Positions 1 to 8,682 of a DNA stretch of 64,000 bases are shown piece after piece. A model generated the notes under the pieces. The model searched no databases, was not told the DNA's origin, and saw only the letters and a program-made list of their open reading frames with translations. Each line of letters begins with the position of its first letter. The stretch's first letter is position 1. Source of the DNA: Pseudomonas sp. FP198 (GTDB lineage Bacteria > Pseudomonadota > Gammaproteobacteria > Pseudomonadales > Pseudomonadaceae); contig NZ_CP117452.1 of NCBI RefSeq assembly GCF_030687895.1, positions 2,559,501 through 2,623,500 on the forward strand. The letters run 5' to 3'. Both the position numbers and the translations under genes were made by a program.

Positions 1-404
1 ATGCTGACATTGTTGTACGCGCTGTTGCCGTCGCCCGCGGCGCGCACGCTCTGGGTTACGCCCTGGCCCGAGCCGAGACCGGCGCCGCCGGTGATCGTGC
101 CGCCACCCTGTTCGGGGGCGCTGCCGTTGCCGGTCTGCTTGATCGTGGAGACGTAGAACTGCGGTTTGACCGTTGCAGCCTGGATCTGCATGGAACTGGA
201 AGCGCCGATCAGGTCGCCACTGGCGTTGCGCCAGGTGCTGCTCATGACGATGCCAAAACTGATGACTCGTCCGGGCATGACGTAGCGACCGCGCAGCTCG
301 GCGAGCTCCTGGTCCTGGACTTCGATGGGTTTGAAACCGGCGTGGGCAAGACCCGACGTCGTTGCGGCCAGGCAGGCCAGCGTGAGCCAGTATGAGCGTT
401 TCAT
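1..404 (-). CDS. fapE: FapE, functional amyloid system protein (partial, C-terminus outside window)
   Basis: Reading the minus strand from an ATG at 404-402 gives 134 codons with no stop before the window edge, so the C-terminus is missing. A signal peptide (hydrophobic segment ending near AHA, residues ~5-22) is followed by the ELRGRYV-type segment typical of FapE and a Gly/Asn/Ser-rich stretch. FapE is a secreted minor component of Pseudomonas amyloid fibres. It lies 57 bases downstream of fapD in the canonical fapABCDE order, which is the strongest support for the name. fapF, the outer-membrane pore, is expected just beyond position 1. Confidence 0.85.
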   Translation of the reverse strand, partial: MKRSYWLTLACLAATTSGLAHAGFKPIEVQDQELAELRGRYVMPGRVISFGIVMSSTWRNASGDLIGASSSMQIQAATVKPQFYVSTIKQTGNGSAPEQGGGTITGGAGLGSGQGVTQSVRAAGDGNSAYNNVS

Positions 405-461
405 CTGTTGCTCCCGGAGCGTCCTGCTCCTTTTGTATTTTTATTGGCAGTTGTTCGGCGA

Positions 462-1142
462 TTAGAAAAAGTCGCTCTGGATGAAGCCGAAATCCATCAG
501 TTCCGCGTCCTTGACCGGGTTAAAACCGTCCAGCTTGTTGCGCGCTGTCAGAGGTTGCGGAGGGCTGCGCAAGGCGTTGGTCTTGTCATAGCCGGGGCCG
601 ACGATGGCGAAGACAATGCCGTTCCAGCCTTTTACGAATTCGTCATGGGCGTAGCGTTTGTGGCCAAGCACCGGGTCGGCGACATACACCCATCGCTTGT
701 CCGCCCGCTGCAGCACCACGAAGTGCTTGTAGCCACGAATTTCCATCAGGACCACGACCGGGATCGTCACCGCGGCGAGTTTTTCCGGCGGTATCCGATA
801 GCCGCGAGCGCGCATGCCGATGGTTTCCACGTAGCGCTTCATGTCCAGCATGGAGAAACCCTGGGTGCGGACCAGATCCTGGTCGGCATTGACCAGCATG
901 CCCTTGATGACATGTTCTTCGTCGACGTCCAGCCAATAGGCCTGGCGCAACACAGTGGCCAGCGCGGCGGCGCCACAACTGAAATCGGTCTTCTGCTCGA
1001 CGATGTCGCTGAACTTGCGCTCGCGTACGCTTTGCACGGGTTTGTAGACCAGCATGCCGCCAGGCAGGGCGGCGACCGGCATCTGCGCGGCTTCGGTCAA
1101 GCCGGCAAGCAAAACCAACAGGCAAAGGGCAGTCGCACGCAT
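462..1142 (-). CDS. fapD: FapD, C39-like cysteine peptidase of the Fap amyloid system
   Basis: 226 aa with an N-terminal signal peptide (residues ~1-19). The papain-like C39 fold is visible: Gln50 (oxyanion hole) and Cys56 in QKTDFSCGAAA, His140 in GYKHFVVL, and Asp156 in VADPVLG, so the full catalytic set is present. The size fits FapD. The family is thought to process or quality-control Fap substrates in the periplasm. Unlike C39 domains of bacteriocin exporters it is not fused to an ABC transporter. It follows fapC after a 135-base gap that contains a REPIN, so its level may be uncoupled from that of FapC. Confidence 0.93.
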   Translation of the reverse strand: MRATALCLLVLLAGLTEAAQMPVAALPGGMLVYKPVQSVRERKFSDIVEQKTDFSCGAAALATVLRQAYWLDVDEEHVIKGMLVNADQDLVRTQGFSMLDMKRYVETIGMRARGYRIPPEKLAAVTIPVVVLMEIRGYKHFVVLQRADKRWVYVADPVLGHKRYAHDEFVKGWNGIVFAIVGPGYDKTNALRSPPQPLTARNKLDGFNPVKDAELMDFGFIQSDFF

Positions 1143-1175
1143 GGTCGATACGCCTGGTGATACCCGGGGAAAAGC

Positions 1176-1271
1176 CCCTGTGGGAGCGAGCCTGCTCGCG
1201 ATAGCAGTGTGTCAGACAACACAAAGGTCACTGATCCAATGCTTTCGCGAGCAGGGCTCTTCCACAGGGGG
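1176..1271. repeat. REPIN between fapC and fapD
   Basis: Two inverted copies of the REP core (CCTGTGGGAGCGAGCCTGC... and its complement ending near 1270) are separated by about 40 bases. It lies just downstream of the fapC stop on the transcript, where it can fold into a long hairpin. The same element recurs near 4889, 8205, 12871, 29821, 41408 and 46013. Confidence 0.9.
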
Positions 1272-1277
1272 ACCTTT

Positions 1278-2249
1278 TTACATGCAAGCCTTGCAGCCGG
1301 CAGCAATCGACAGCGAGTTGCTTTGCTGGTTGCCCACGCCCGCCGACACGTTGGCGCCGCCGTTGCCGGAGAAGCCGTTCATGGAGTTGGTCATGGTGGC
1401 GTTGTTGTAGACCGGATTTTTCCAGCCGTCGCGAGTCAGCACCTGTTGGGTATTGCTGCCGGCAAGTTCGAAAGTGCCCACGGCGGAGAACTTGAACTTG
1501 TCGTCATCGTGACCACCACCGTAACCGCCCTTGTTGCCCCAGCCGCCGTCATCCTCGACGGTACCGGTGCCTTTGGCCTTGAAGGTGCCGGAAGCCTCGG
1601 AGGTGCTGGTGAGGGTGTCGGTCTTGTAGGTCCGCACGCCTTTGTTGTCGACGACAAGGCCGGTGGACGACTGGTCGGCCGCGGCGGAAGCCTGGGCGAC
1701 ACGACCGCCCGATACGGCGATGGCCAGGTTGTTTTTCTGCTGGTTGAAGTTGCCGGCGGTCACGTTGATGCCGATGTTGCCGGAGCCGTTGTTGCCCGCG
1801 CTGGTGAGCGAGGCGTTGTTCTGCGTCGAGTTGTTCTTCACATAGTTGTTGTTATTGACTTGTGTGGCGCTGGACGCTGCGACAGCCGAACCGAAGATGA
1901 AGCTTTCGTCGGCGGTGGCCAGGGCGGCGGCATTGTCTTGCTGATTGCCGTCGCCGGCGGCGATGTTGGCGCCCATATTGCCGTTGCTGCCGTTGAGCGA
2001 GTCAGTGGCTTCAGCGGTGTTGCGGGTGGCCTGGTTGGTCACTACGTTGCCGTCGCTGTTCTGCTCGTCCAGCACGGTGGCCCCAGCGCCGGCGCTGATG
2101 GACAGCAATTGATCCAGCGTCGGCCCTTGAGGGCCATGGTTGCCATGACCGTTGCCGTGGCCGTTACCGTTTCCGCCGGCCTGCGCAGCCATTGCCATGA
2201 CCGCGGCGAGAGCGAAAACCAATGGTTTGAGCGCCATTGTAGGTTTCAT
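1278..2249 (-). CDS. fapC: FapC, major functional amyloid subunit
   Basis: 323 aa from the ATG at 2249-2247, which is preceded by AAGGAG at good spacing; an in-frame ATG at 2300 lacks such a site. The signal peptide ends near AQAG (residue ~25). Three imperfect repeats of the form GxxGxNxxAGxxNQQxN lie at about residues 87-107, 153-174 and 285-307, separated by Asn/Ser/Thr-rich linkers. The linker before repeat 3 includes a Gly/Asp-rich stretch. The protein ends in GCKACM, the CxxC motif known at the FapC C-terminus. It is the main fibre subunit outside the cell, strengthening biofilm matrix. The third gene of the fap operon, it is followed by a REPIN. Confidence 0.95.
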   Translation of the reverse strand: MKPTMALKPLVFALAAVMAMAAQAGGNGNGHGNGHGNHGPQGPTLDQLLSISAGAGATVLDEQNSDGNVVTNQATRNTAEATDSLNGSNGNMGANIAAGDGNQQDNAAALATADESFIFGSAVAASSATQVNNNNYVKNNSTQNNASLTSAGNNGSGNIGINVTAGNFNQQKNNLAIAVSGGRVAQASAAADQSSTGLVVDNKGVRTYKTDTLTSTSEASGTFKAKGTGTVEDDGGWGNKGGYGGGHDDDKFKFSAVGTFELAGSNTQQVLTRDGWKNPVYNNATMTNSMNGFSGNGGANVSAGVGNQQSNSLSIAAGCKACM

Positions 2250-2309
2250 GGTGTTTCTCCTTGCGTGTCGTTGGTTAAGTGTCGGTACGTTCTTATCCAC
2301 TGCGCCGGA

Positions 2310-2888
2310 TCAGTCTGCGACCCGGATGCTCAGGGTGTTGGCCATGCGGTTCCCCACCCCGGCACTCTGGTTCACCTGGATCACCCCTCGGCTGCCGGTG
2401 AAGGCCTGGTCGCTGGTGGCGACCTGGCGACTGCCGGTTGGGGTGTCAGTTGCTCCCGAGTTCGGTACCAGCGCCACGTTCTGTTGGGAAAGGGCGCTGT
2501 CGTCCATGCTCTGCGGGTGGGCACTGATACCCACGCGCATGACATTGGCCATCTGGTTGTTGGCCCCGGCGGACTGATTGACGCCCAGCACGCCGTTGCC
2601 GTTGGTGAAAGAACTGCCGCCGATACGCGCGCTCGCGTTCATCGACGGGTCGGCCGGCGTATCGAGGCGCTGGTGCACGACGGTGCTTGCGTGGGCATCG
2701 GTGCCGATGGCGATGGCGCGGGTGTTGGTCTGCTGCGTCTGGTCGCCGGCCGCCTGGTTGACGTTGAAATTACCGGTGTAACGACCGCCGGAATTTCCGA
2801 GGTCGGCCTGGTTGACCACCGCCACGCCCGGGGCGGCGAGCACGGTGGAGCTGCCGAGCAGGACAACCATGAGCCAGGTTGGATTCAT
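2310..2888 (-). CDS. fapB: FapB, amyloid nucleator/minor subunit
   Basis: 192 aa with a signal peptide (residues ~1-19, ending VLAA). It carries three imperfect amyloid repeats built around VNQxAGxxxxxxN: near residues 34-60 (NVNQAAGDQTQQTN), 97-122 (VNQSAGANNQMAN) and 163-188 (VNQSAGVGNRMAN). These resemble the FapC repeats but have shorter linkers. FapB is regarded as the nucleator that seeds FapC polymerisation. The fapA stop TGA is one base before this ATG, so the two are almost certainly translationally coupled. It ends 60 bases before the fapC start. Confidence 0.94.
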   Translation of the reverse strand: MNPTWLMVVLLGSSTVLAAPGVAVVNQADLGNSGGRYTGNFNVNQAAGDQTQQTNTRAIAIGTDAHASTVVHQRLDTPADPSMNASARIGGSSFTNGNGVLGVNQSAGANNQMANVMRVGISAHPQSMDDSALSQQNVALVPNSGATDTPTGSRQVATSDQAFTGSRGVIQVNQSAGVGNRMANTLSIRVAD

Positions 2889-2889
2889 C

Positions 2890-3339
2890 TCACTGGCCTC
2901 CCGCCAAACGACCCAGAGGGGCCAGGCCAGAACTCAGCGAGCGGTTGATGGTGCCCGAGATGGCGCCACCGCTGCCGCCACCGTGGCCAGCACTCATGCC
3001 CGGCATGCCGTTGGGGTTGGTCACGACATTGACGCCCTGCACGCCAGTATTCGGAGTAATTGTGTTGCGTATTGTCGAGCCGCTGGCGACACCGGCAAAT
3101 TCGCCGTCGCTGAGCTCGGTACTGGCGGTCGCCTGGTTGATCCGGACGGACGGATTGGCATTGACGGTGGTCGGGTAGGGGTCTTTGCCGCCATTGCGAC
3201 CGAAATGAACCGGTTGCACGTCGCGGTCGAGTACGATGACGCCGTTACCCTCGGCCTGGGCCGGCAGACTGAGCGTCGTCGCACCGACGGCGCAGCCGAT
3301 CAACAACAGACAGGTCAGATTTCTGTTGGAAGTCCCCAT
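2890..3339 (-). CDS. fapA: FapA, Fap amyloid chaperone-like protein
   Basis: 149 aa with a signal peptide (hydrophobic residues ~8-27, ending AQA). The mature part is rich in Asn, Thr and Gly and has no enzymatic motif, as in other FapA proteins. FapA is thought to act in the periplasm on FapB/FapC, affecting their ratio in fibres. It is the first gene of the operon. AAGGA lies 9-13 bases before the ATG at 3339. A sigma54-like element lies about 55 bases further upstream. Confidence 0.92.
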   Translation of the reverse strand: MGTSNRNLTCLLLIGCAVGATTLSLPAQAEGNGVIVLDRDVQPVHFGRNGGKDPYPTTVNANPSVRINQATASTELSDGEFAGVASGSTIRNTITPNTGVQGVNVVTNPNGMPGMSAGHGGGSGGAISGTINRSLSSGLAPLGRLAGGQ

Positions 3340-3394
3340 GACATCGATTCCTTCTTCGCTGGACGCTGGCCCTAGTCAGCGCTGCGAAGGGAAG

Positions 3395-3410
3395 AGCAGG
3401 TGTTGTGCCG
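3395..3410 (-). promoter_or_regulatory. Candidate sigma54 (-24/-12) promoter of the fap operon
   Basis: On the minus strand the sequence CGGCACAACACCTGCT has the invariant GG and GC separated by exactly 10 bases, matching the RpoN pattern GGCAC-N5-TGC. Transcription would begin near 3384, giving a leader of about 45 bases before fapA. The first base of the consensus (T) is C here. The assignment is inferred from the motif alone. Confidence 0.45.
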
Positions 3411-3648
3411 TGTTTGAAAAAGACTTCGTATTCAATAGCTTGTAAGAAGGGCGCAGATCCGTGGGCGAAACCTGTTTCATCGCTGAGACAGGCTCGTGGC
3501 CCGCAACGGGCCGCCGCTGCCGCAGGGCTCTGGATCCATGCGTTCGGGGCGTGGTGTATCAGTGACTTTACAGTCAGGGTCGTAACGGATGGGAGTGGCT
3601 TTGCATCTGGGCTCGGCGCATCAATGATGTTTCAACGATGAAACAACC
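3411..3648. promoter_or_regulatory. fap upstream region with two perfect inverted repeats
   Basis: No gene is seen between fapA and the nadR-like stop. Two perfect palindromic features stand out: GGCCCG-CAA-CGGGCC at 3498-3512, and TGTTTCA-ACGA-TGAAACA at 3628-3645. A near-perfect CCTGTTTC/GAGACAGG stem also lies at about 3471-3492. They could be activator sites for the sigma54-like promoter. The 3628 hairpin could instead end the nadR transcript, though no T-run follows it. Confidence 0.35.
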
Positions 3649-4173
3649 TCAGGCCTGGAGGAGCCGCGCAACGGCGGCAAACGCTTGCTCGCGCCGTTGC
3701 TCCCAGTCGCCTTCAATCAACAGGAACGGTTGTTGGTGGCGAACCAGCCAGTCGCTGAGGGTCTCGAAAAACCTCACCCGTTCTGCCAGCTCCGGCTGGC
3801 AGCGCAAACCGTCGCCGACCCATTCGACCTGCTCGGGGCTGAGCAGCAGATGCAAATCGTAATGGCGCGCCAGCAAGGCGGGTTCGAGCCATTCCGGGCA
3901 ATCACCGAACAGGGTCTGGCTCCAGAGGATATTGCTCAACAGATGGGTATCGAGGATCAGCAGCGCCGGTTGCCGGGCGCGAGCCGCGTCTTCCCAGGCG
4001 ACTTGCCCGGTGGCGATATCGGTGATGTCGGCCAGGCAGGTATCACGCTGGGTTTGCTCCATGAAGTGGCGCACGTATTCGTCCACCCGCAAACCACCGA
4101 AATGCGCCTGCAATTGCCCGGCGAGCCAGCTCTTGCCGCTGGATTCCGGGCCGGTCAGTACGACTACTTTCAT
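3649..4173 (-). CDS. NadR-like nicotinamide riboside kinase (AAA P-loop ATPase)
   Basis: 174 aa starting MKVVVLTGPESSGKS, a Walker A/P-loop (residues 8-15) typical of the ribosylnicotinamide kinase domain of NadR. The HTH and NMN-adenylyltransferase domains of enteric NadR are absent, so this is a stand-alone kinase. Predicted role: phosphorylation of imported nicotinamide riboside to NMN for NAD salvage. The ATG overlaps the pnuC stop (ATGA, 4170-4173), so it is translated with the transporter. This supports the substrate assignment. A thiamine-pathway role cannot be fully excluded, because some PnuC-like proteins carry thiamine. Confidence 0.82.
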   Translation of the reverse strand: MKVVVLTGPESSGKSWLAGQLQAHFGGLRVDEYVRHFMEQTQRDTCLADITDIATGQVAWEDAARARQPALLILDTHLLSNILWSQTLFGDCPEWLEPALLARHYDLHLLLSPEQVEWVGDGLRCQPELAERVRFFETLSDWLVRHQQPFLLIEGDWEQRREQAFAAVARLLQA

Positions 4174-4733
4174 GTGCGCAGGGCCGGGTCGGCGCGCCAT
4201 TCCCGCCAGCCTTGCACCGCCAGCAGGGTAAACAGGGCATAGAGCGCGGCGGTCAGGTACAGGCCCTTGTAGACGAACAGGCCGACAAAAATCACATCCA
4301 GGACGATCCACAGCGGCCAGCACTGCACACGCTTTTGCGCCATCCACCACTGGGCCACCAGGCTGAAACCGGTCAGCGCCGCGTCGAGCCAGGGTTGGGC
4401 AGCATCGGTCCAGTGCGCCATGGCCGCCCCGAGCATCAGACTGCCCGTCGCACCGATGGCGAGGCTGAGCAGCACTGACGGCGTACCTAGATACGTCACC
4501 TGCCGACCGTGGTGATTGTGTCCGGCACGGGTCCACTGCCACCAGCCATACAGTTGCAGGACGGCGTAGACCATCTGTAAGAGCATGTCGGAGTACAACT
4601 TCACGTCGAAGAAGAACCAGCTGTACAGCAGCACCATGACCAGGCCGATCGGCCAGCACCAGGGATTCTGCTTGACGGTCAACCAGACAGCGATCACGCC
4701 GAGGGCTGCGGCAAACAGTTCAAGCCCGGACAT
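4170..4733 (-). CDS. pnuC: PnuC-family nicotinamide riboside transporter
   Basis: 187 aa, almost wholly hydrophobic, with about seven predicted membrane segments. It has the aromatic, Trp-rich signature of PnuC: WCWPIGLV, YGWWQW, and a C-terminal WPLWIVLDV segment. PnuC proteins are facilitators; uptake is driven by phosphorylation of the substrate inside the cell, and the overlapping kinase gene downstream provides exactly that. AAGGAACCGCC precedes the ATG at 4733. No riboswitch-like fold was recognised in the upstream gap. Confidence 0.88.
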   Translation of the reverse strand: MSGLELFAAALGVIAVWLTVKQNPWCWPIGLVMVLLYSWFFFDVKLYSDMLLQMVYAVLQLYGWWQWTRAGHNHHGRQVTYLGTPSVLLSLAIGATGSLMLGAAMAHWTDAAQPWLDAALTGFSLVAQWWMAQKRVQCWPLWIVLDVIFVGLFVYKGLYLTAALYALFTLLAVQGWREWRADPALRT

Positions 4734-5039
4734 GGCGGTTCCTTGGGGAAGACGAAGAGGGCGGGGATTGTAAACGTTATGGCGGGCGGAGCTCCAATCC
4801 TGGTGCTGGCTGTGCTATCGCCTTCGCGAGCAGGCTCGCTCCCACATTGGTTTTGTGTTGCCCTCAGATCTTGTGCCCACCGCAAGCCCCCGTGGGAGCG
4901 AGCTTGCTCGCGATGGCGGTGGGTCAGCTTGCATCAATGCTGAATGTGCTACCGCATCGCGAGCAAGCTCGCTCCCACAGGGAATTTGCGCTGGACACAG
5001 ATATGAGGCCAACACAAATCCATTGTGGGACCATCAGCC
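4734..5039. repeat. REP cluster between pnuC and the chemoreceptor gene
   Basis: This gap holds one single inverted REP copy (4814-4850) and one complete REPIN (4889-4983: GTGGGAGCGAGCTTGCTCGC, a spacer of about 35 bases, then its complement). It lies downstream of the chemoreceptor stop and upstream of pnuC. Apart from the REPs, no gene or clear promoter was seen. Confidence 0.88.
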
Positions 5040-6674
5040 TCAGACCCGAAACTGCTTGAGCAGGCCGTTCAGTTGTTCGCTCAGGCCTTTGAGGCGGGCG
5101 CTTGCCACACTCGACTGTTCCGCGGCCATGGCGGTGCTGTGGGACAGGCCAGCGGCCTGGGTGACGTTCTGGTTGATGTCTTCCACCACATGCGCCTGTT
5201 GCAGGGTGGCGCTGGCGATGGAGGCGTTCAGGCTGTTGAGGTTGCGCAGGGCCTGGCCGATGGCGTTGAGGCTGGCGCCGGCCAGTCCGGCCTGCTCGAT
5301 GGTCAGTTGCGAGGCACGGCTGCTGTCGCTGATGACTTTCACCGCGGCTTCGGAATGATTTTGCAGGCGCTCGATCATCGCCTGGATTTCAGCGGTGGAC
5401 TTCTGCGTGCGCTGGGCGAGCAAGCGCACTTCATCAGCTACCACGGCAAACCCACGGCCTTGCTCGCCGGCGCGGGCGGCTTCAATGGCGGCGTTGAGCG
5501 CCAGCAAGTTGGTCTGCTCGGCAATCGAGCGGATCACTTCCAGCACGCTGCCGATCTGGGTGCTTTCGCTGGCCAGGGTGCGGATCACTTCCACGGCCTG
5601 GTCGATGGTCTGGGAGAGCCGGTCGATCTGCTGCAGGCTGCCGTCGATGTTCACCTGGCCCTGCTGGGCCTGGGATTCGGCGTCGCGCATTTCGCTGGCG
5701 GCATGTTCGGCATTCTTCGCCACATCCTGCACGCCATAAGTCACTTCGTTGATGGCGGTCGCCACCAGCTCCATCTGTTGAGATTGCTGCTGGCTGCGCT
5801 GCTGGGCCTGGGCGGCATCGTTGCCCAGGTCGCTGGACGATTGCCCCAACTCACTGGCTGAGGCCTGCAACTGACCCACGACCTGGCGCAGCTTGGCGGT
5901 GAAGGCATTGAAGTGCCTGGCCAATTGCGTGACTTCGTCCTGGCCATGGGTGTCGAGGGTGCGGGTCAGGTCGCTCTCGCCGCTGGCGATGTTGGCCATG
6001 GCATTGACTGTCTCCTGCAGGGGCCGGACGATGCTGCGTACGATCAGGGTCAACAGCAGGCCCATGAACAAGGTGATCGCCAGGCCGATCAAGGAAGCCT
6101 TGATCAACTGGGACCGGAATTCGGCCTGTACATCATCCACGTACACGCCGGAACCGATGATCCAGCCCCAAGGCTCGAACAGTTTTACATAGGACGTTTT
6201 CCCCACCGGTGCCTCGGCGCCCGGCTTGGGCCAGAGGTAATTCACCATGCCGGCGCCCTTGGCCTTGGCGATGGCGACCATTTCGTTGAACAGCGCAAAA
6301 CCGTTCGGATCGCGAATGGCCGAGAGGTTCTGCCCTTCAAGTTTCGGGTTGGTCGGGTGCATGACCATGACCGGCGCCAGGTCGTTGATCCAGAAGTAGT
6401 CATTCTGGTCATAACGCAGGCCGCGCACCGCGCTGAGCGCCTGCTTCTGCGCCGCCTCGCGCGTCAGGGTGCCGGCAGTCTCCAGGCCATGGTAATAGCT
6501 CAGTACGCCGCTGGCGGTCTGGACCACATGTTGGGTTTTCTGCACCTTGGCCTGATACAGATCGGTGTGGATCTGCTTGAGCATGAACGCGCCCAGCGTG
6601 AACAACATCACGATGGCCACGACCAGGATGAGCCACAGGCGTCGGCTGATCGATACACTGCGCAAGCTATTCAT
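5040..6674 (-). CDS. Methyl-accepting chemotaxis protein with sCache_2 sensor domain
   Basis: 544 aa. TM1 lies at ~13-32, a periplasmic single-Cache domain at ~35-188 and TM2 at ~191-213, followed by HAMP (~214-265) and a cytoplasmic signalling domain. The segment [16 protein letters not shown] (92-107) is typical of sCache_2. The hairpin tip with [18 protein letters not shown] (386-403) contacts CheA/CheW. The layout and length resemble McpP of P. putida, which senses small carboxylates such as acetate and pyruvate; ligand identity here is inference only. No C-terminal CheR-binding pentapeptide is present (it ends QFRV). It is a single-gene unit flanked by REPs and the divergent uppP. Confidence 0.92.
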   Translation of the reverse strand: MNSLRSVSISRRLWLILVVAIVMLFTLGAFMLKQIHTDLYQAKVQKTQHVVQTASGVLSYYHGLETAGTLTREAAQKQALSAVRGLRYDQNDYFWINDLAPVMVMHPTNPKLEGQNLSAIRDPNGFALFNEMVAIAKAKGAGMVNYLWPKPGAEAPVGKTSYVKLFEPWGWIIGSGVYVDDVQAEFRSQLIKASLIGLAITLFMGLLLTLIVRSIVRPLQETVNAMANIASGESDLTRTLDTHGQDEVTQLARHFNAFTAKLRQVVGQLQASASELGQSSSDLGNDAAQAQQRSQQQSQQMELVATAINEVTYGVQDVAKNAEHAASEMRDAESQAQQGQVNIDGSLQQIDRLSQTIDQAVEVIRTLASESTQIGSVLEVIRSIAEQTNLLALNAAIEAARAGEQGRGFAVVADEVRLLAQRTQKSTAEIQAMIERLQNHSEAAVKVISDSSRASQLTIEQAGLAGASLNAIGQALRNLNSLNASIASATLQQAHVVEDINQNVTQAAGLSHSTAMAAEQSSVASARLKGLSEQLNGLLKQFRV

Positions 6675-6943
6675 ACGCTGTCACTCCGGTTTTTATTCTT
6701 GTCATTAACGACGGCGGCACTTTAACGCTCGACGTCTACGCGCGATTGACCTGGGTCATAACGCGGCAGCGTTATCAGGGCTTGTCTGATAGGATTTCGG
6801 CCCCGCAGCGCAAAACCTGAGTCGCTTCTGATTTTTCATTGGTTTTTTTTGCAAGGTCGCGGTTATCGTGCAGCCGCTGCGTGCACTTGCGTAACATTTG
6901 AATAGCGACAAGGCCTGAAACGACAGGCTTTTCTGGGGGATGA

Positions 6944-7774
6944 ATGGATTTGTGGACGGCCTTTTCGGCATTGATTCTCGGCGTGGTAGAAGGGCTGACG
7001 GAGTTCCTGCCGATTTCCAGTACGGGGCACCAGATCGTCGTCGCCGACTTGCTTGAATTCGGTGGGGAGCGCTCGATGGCGTTCAACATCATCATCCAGC
7101 TCGGTGCGATCCTGGCGGTGGTCTGGGAGTTTCGGCGCAAGATCTTCGACGTGGTGCTGGGCCTGCCGACCCAGCCCGGCGCGCGCCGATTCACCGCCAA
7201 CCTGTTGATCGCGTTTTTTCCTGCGGTGATACTGGGCGTACTGCTTGCCGACTGGATCCACCATTACCTGTTCAACCCGATCACGGTCGCCACGGCACTG
7301 GTATTGGGTGGTCTGGTGATGCTCTGGGCCGAGAGGCGCCAGCACACGGTGCACGCCGAAACCGTGGATGACATGACCTGGAAGGATGCGCTGAAAGTCG
7401 GCCTGGCCCAGTGCATCGCGATGATTCCCGGCACCTCTCGCTCCGGTGCGACCATCATTGGCGGCCTGCTGTTCGGCCTGTCGCGCAAGACCGCCACCGA
7501 ATTCTCGTTCTTCCTGGCCATGCCAACCATGGTCGGCGCGGCGGTCTACTCGGGTTATAAATACCGCGAGCTGTTCGTCCCGGCGGATTTCCCGGTGTTT
7601 GCCATTGGTTTCATCACGGCGTTCATCTTCGCCATGATCGCGGTCAAGGGCCTGCTGCGCTTCATCGCCAGCCACAGTTATGCGGTGTTCGCCTGGTACC
7701 GGATTGCGTTCGGCCTGTTGATCCTGGCGACCTGGCAATTCGGCTGGGTCGACTGGACGGCTGCCCAGCCTTGA
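6944..7774 (+). CDS. uppP: Undecaprenyl-diphosphate phosphatase (UppP/BacA)
   Basis: 276 aa inner-membrane enzyme that dephosphorylates undecaprenyl diphosphate to recycle the carrier lipid for peptidoglycan and O-antigen. Overexpression gives bacitracin resistance. Both family motifs are present: [14 protein letters not shown] (16-29, catalytic Glu and His) and [11 protein letters not shown] (~163-173). About eight hydrophobic segments fit the family. A GGGGGA ribosome site precedes the ATG. The stop overlaps the start of the DUF1294 gene (TTGA). Confidence 0.96.
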   Translation: MDLWTAFSALILGVVEGLTEFLPISSTGHQIVVADLLEFGGERSMAFNIIIQLGAILAVVWEFRRKIFDVVLGLPTQPGARRFTANLLIAFFPAVILGVLLADWIHHYLFNPITVATALVLGGLVMLWAERRQHTVHAETVDDMTWKDALKVGLAQCIAMIPGTSRSGATIIGGLLFGLSRKTATEFSFFLAMPTMVGAAVYSGYKYRELFVPADFPVFAIGFITAFIFAMIAVKGLLRFIASHSYAVFAWYRIAFGLLILATWQFGWVDWTAAQP

Positions 7775-8193
7775 ACGAATCGGCCAGGCGAGTCGCACGT
7801 AACACCGGCGGGGCCGTGCAGAACCTGCGCCTCAAGCTGATGGTGTTTGCGATTCTGTGCGCGTTGCCGCTTTCTGGCTCGCTGCTGCTTGGATTGCGGG
7901 GCGAGTCGTGGGTGCCCATGACGGCTTACGGAGTCGTCAGTGCCGTGGCGTTCCTGCTTTACTGGAGCGACAAGCGCAAGGCACGCGCCGATGCCTGGCG
8001 CACACCGGAGAACGTTCTGCACGCGGTCGAACTCGCCGGTGGCTGGCCGGGCGCACTGCTGGCCCAGCAGGTGTTTCGCCACAAGACCCGCAAAGTGTCG
8101 TTTCAAGTGGTGTTCTGGTTCATCGTGTTGTTGCACCAGGGGTTCTGGATCGACCAGTTGTTCCTGGGTGGCCATCTGTTGGCGTTGTTCTGA
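7771..8193 (+). CDS. DUF1294 family membrane protein
   Basis: 140 aa, read from a TTG at 7771 that overlaps the uppP stop; translational coupling would explain the weak start. In-frame alternatives are GTG at 7816 and ATG at 7840. The family pattern [20 protein letters not shown], then [11 protein letters not shown], is clear. Three to four hydrophobic segments place it in the membrane. Larger relatives carry an N-terminal cold-shock domain, which is absent here. The function is unknown; co-translation with uppP hints at an envelope role but proves nothing. Confidence 0.85.
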   Translation: MNESARRVARNTGGAVQNLRLKLMVFAILCALPLSGSLLLGLRGESWVPMTAYGVVSAVAFLLYWSDKRKARADAWRTPENVLHAVELAGGWPGALLAQQVFRHKTRKVSFQVVFWFIVLLHQGFWIDQLFLGGHLLALF

Positions 8194-8204
8194 TCGGTAC
8201 GCGT

Positions 8205-8302
8205 CCCCTGTGGGAGCGAGCTTGCTCGCGATGACGTCGGTACATCCAACATCTTCATTGGCTGTGGCGCCGCCATCGCGAGCAAGCTCGCTCCCACATT
8301 GG
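8205..8302. repeat. REPIN between converging genes
   Basis: Two REP cores in inverted orientation (CCTGTGGGAGCGAGCTTGCT at 8207, its complement ending near 8300) fill the gap between the DUF1294 stop and the YjbR-like stop. At a convergent site this hairpin could help end both transcripts. Confidence 0.9.
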
Positions 8303-8331
8303 TATGCAGCGGTCGCAACCCGACTGAGCCG

Positions 8332-8682
8332 CTACAGCAACAACCCCACCTGCGTACGCTTGGGCAACTTGCTGACCACCAACTGATGGGAACGTCGCAA
8401 CAAACTGCGCAGCTCATCATCGCCCAGCGGGTAGGGCACTTGCATGATGACCCATTGGGCCCTGGCCAGGTACGGCGCCGGATGAATACCGGGGCGGTCG
8501 CAATGGCCGAGAAACAGGTCCTTGTCGACCTTGAACGCCAACGAATCCCCCCGCAGGTTCTGCAAGGCGAACATCTTGTTGCCGGCGATCGAAAATACTC
8601 GCACGCCGCCCCACTTATAGTCTTCCCGGGCGCCCGGCAAGCCCAGGCAAAACCGCGCGACGTCCTCTTCGCTCAAGCTCAT
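8332..8682 (-). CDS. MmcQ/YjbR family protein
   Basis: 116 aa from the ATG at 8682; AGAAAGGAC lies just upstream, and an in-frame ATG at 8700 has no such site. The conserved pattern of the family is seen: an early CLGLPGAREDYKWGG, then a KMFAL strand, FKVD, and a C-terminal LLRRSHQLVVSKLPK helix. YjbR/CyaY-like folds have been proposed to bind DNA, but no function is established. Its start overlaps the stop of the LysR gene (ATGA), so the two are co-translated. Confidence 0.85.
   Translation of the reverse strand: MSLSEEDVARFCLGLPGAREDYKWGGVRVFSIAGNKMFALQNLRGDSLAFKVDKDLFLGHCDRPGIHPAPYLARAQWVIMQVPYPLGDDELRSLLRRSHQLVVSKLPKRTQVGLLL

Noticed and set aside
1209..2948. 579-codon open frame on the plus strand across fapB and fapC
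   Set aside because: It is antisense to two clear Fap genes. Its length results from high G+C and the repeated codons of the amyloid repeats; there is no ribosome site and no recognisable domain.
4734..5039. Riboswitch upstream of pnuC
   Set aside because: The gap is filled by REP elements; no TPP- or NAD-type conserved core was found.
6690..6740. FliA (sigma28) promoter for the chemoreceptor gene
   Set aside because: A TAAAG-like box is present on the minus strand, but the -10 matches only 5 of 8 positions and the spacing is 17 instead of about 15.
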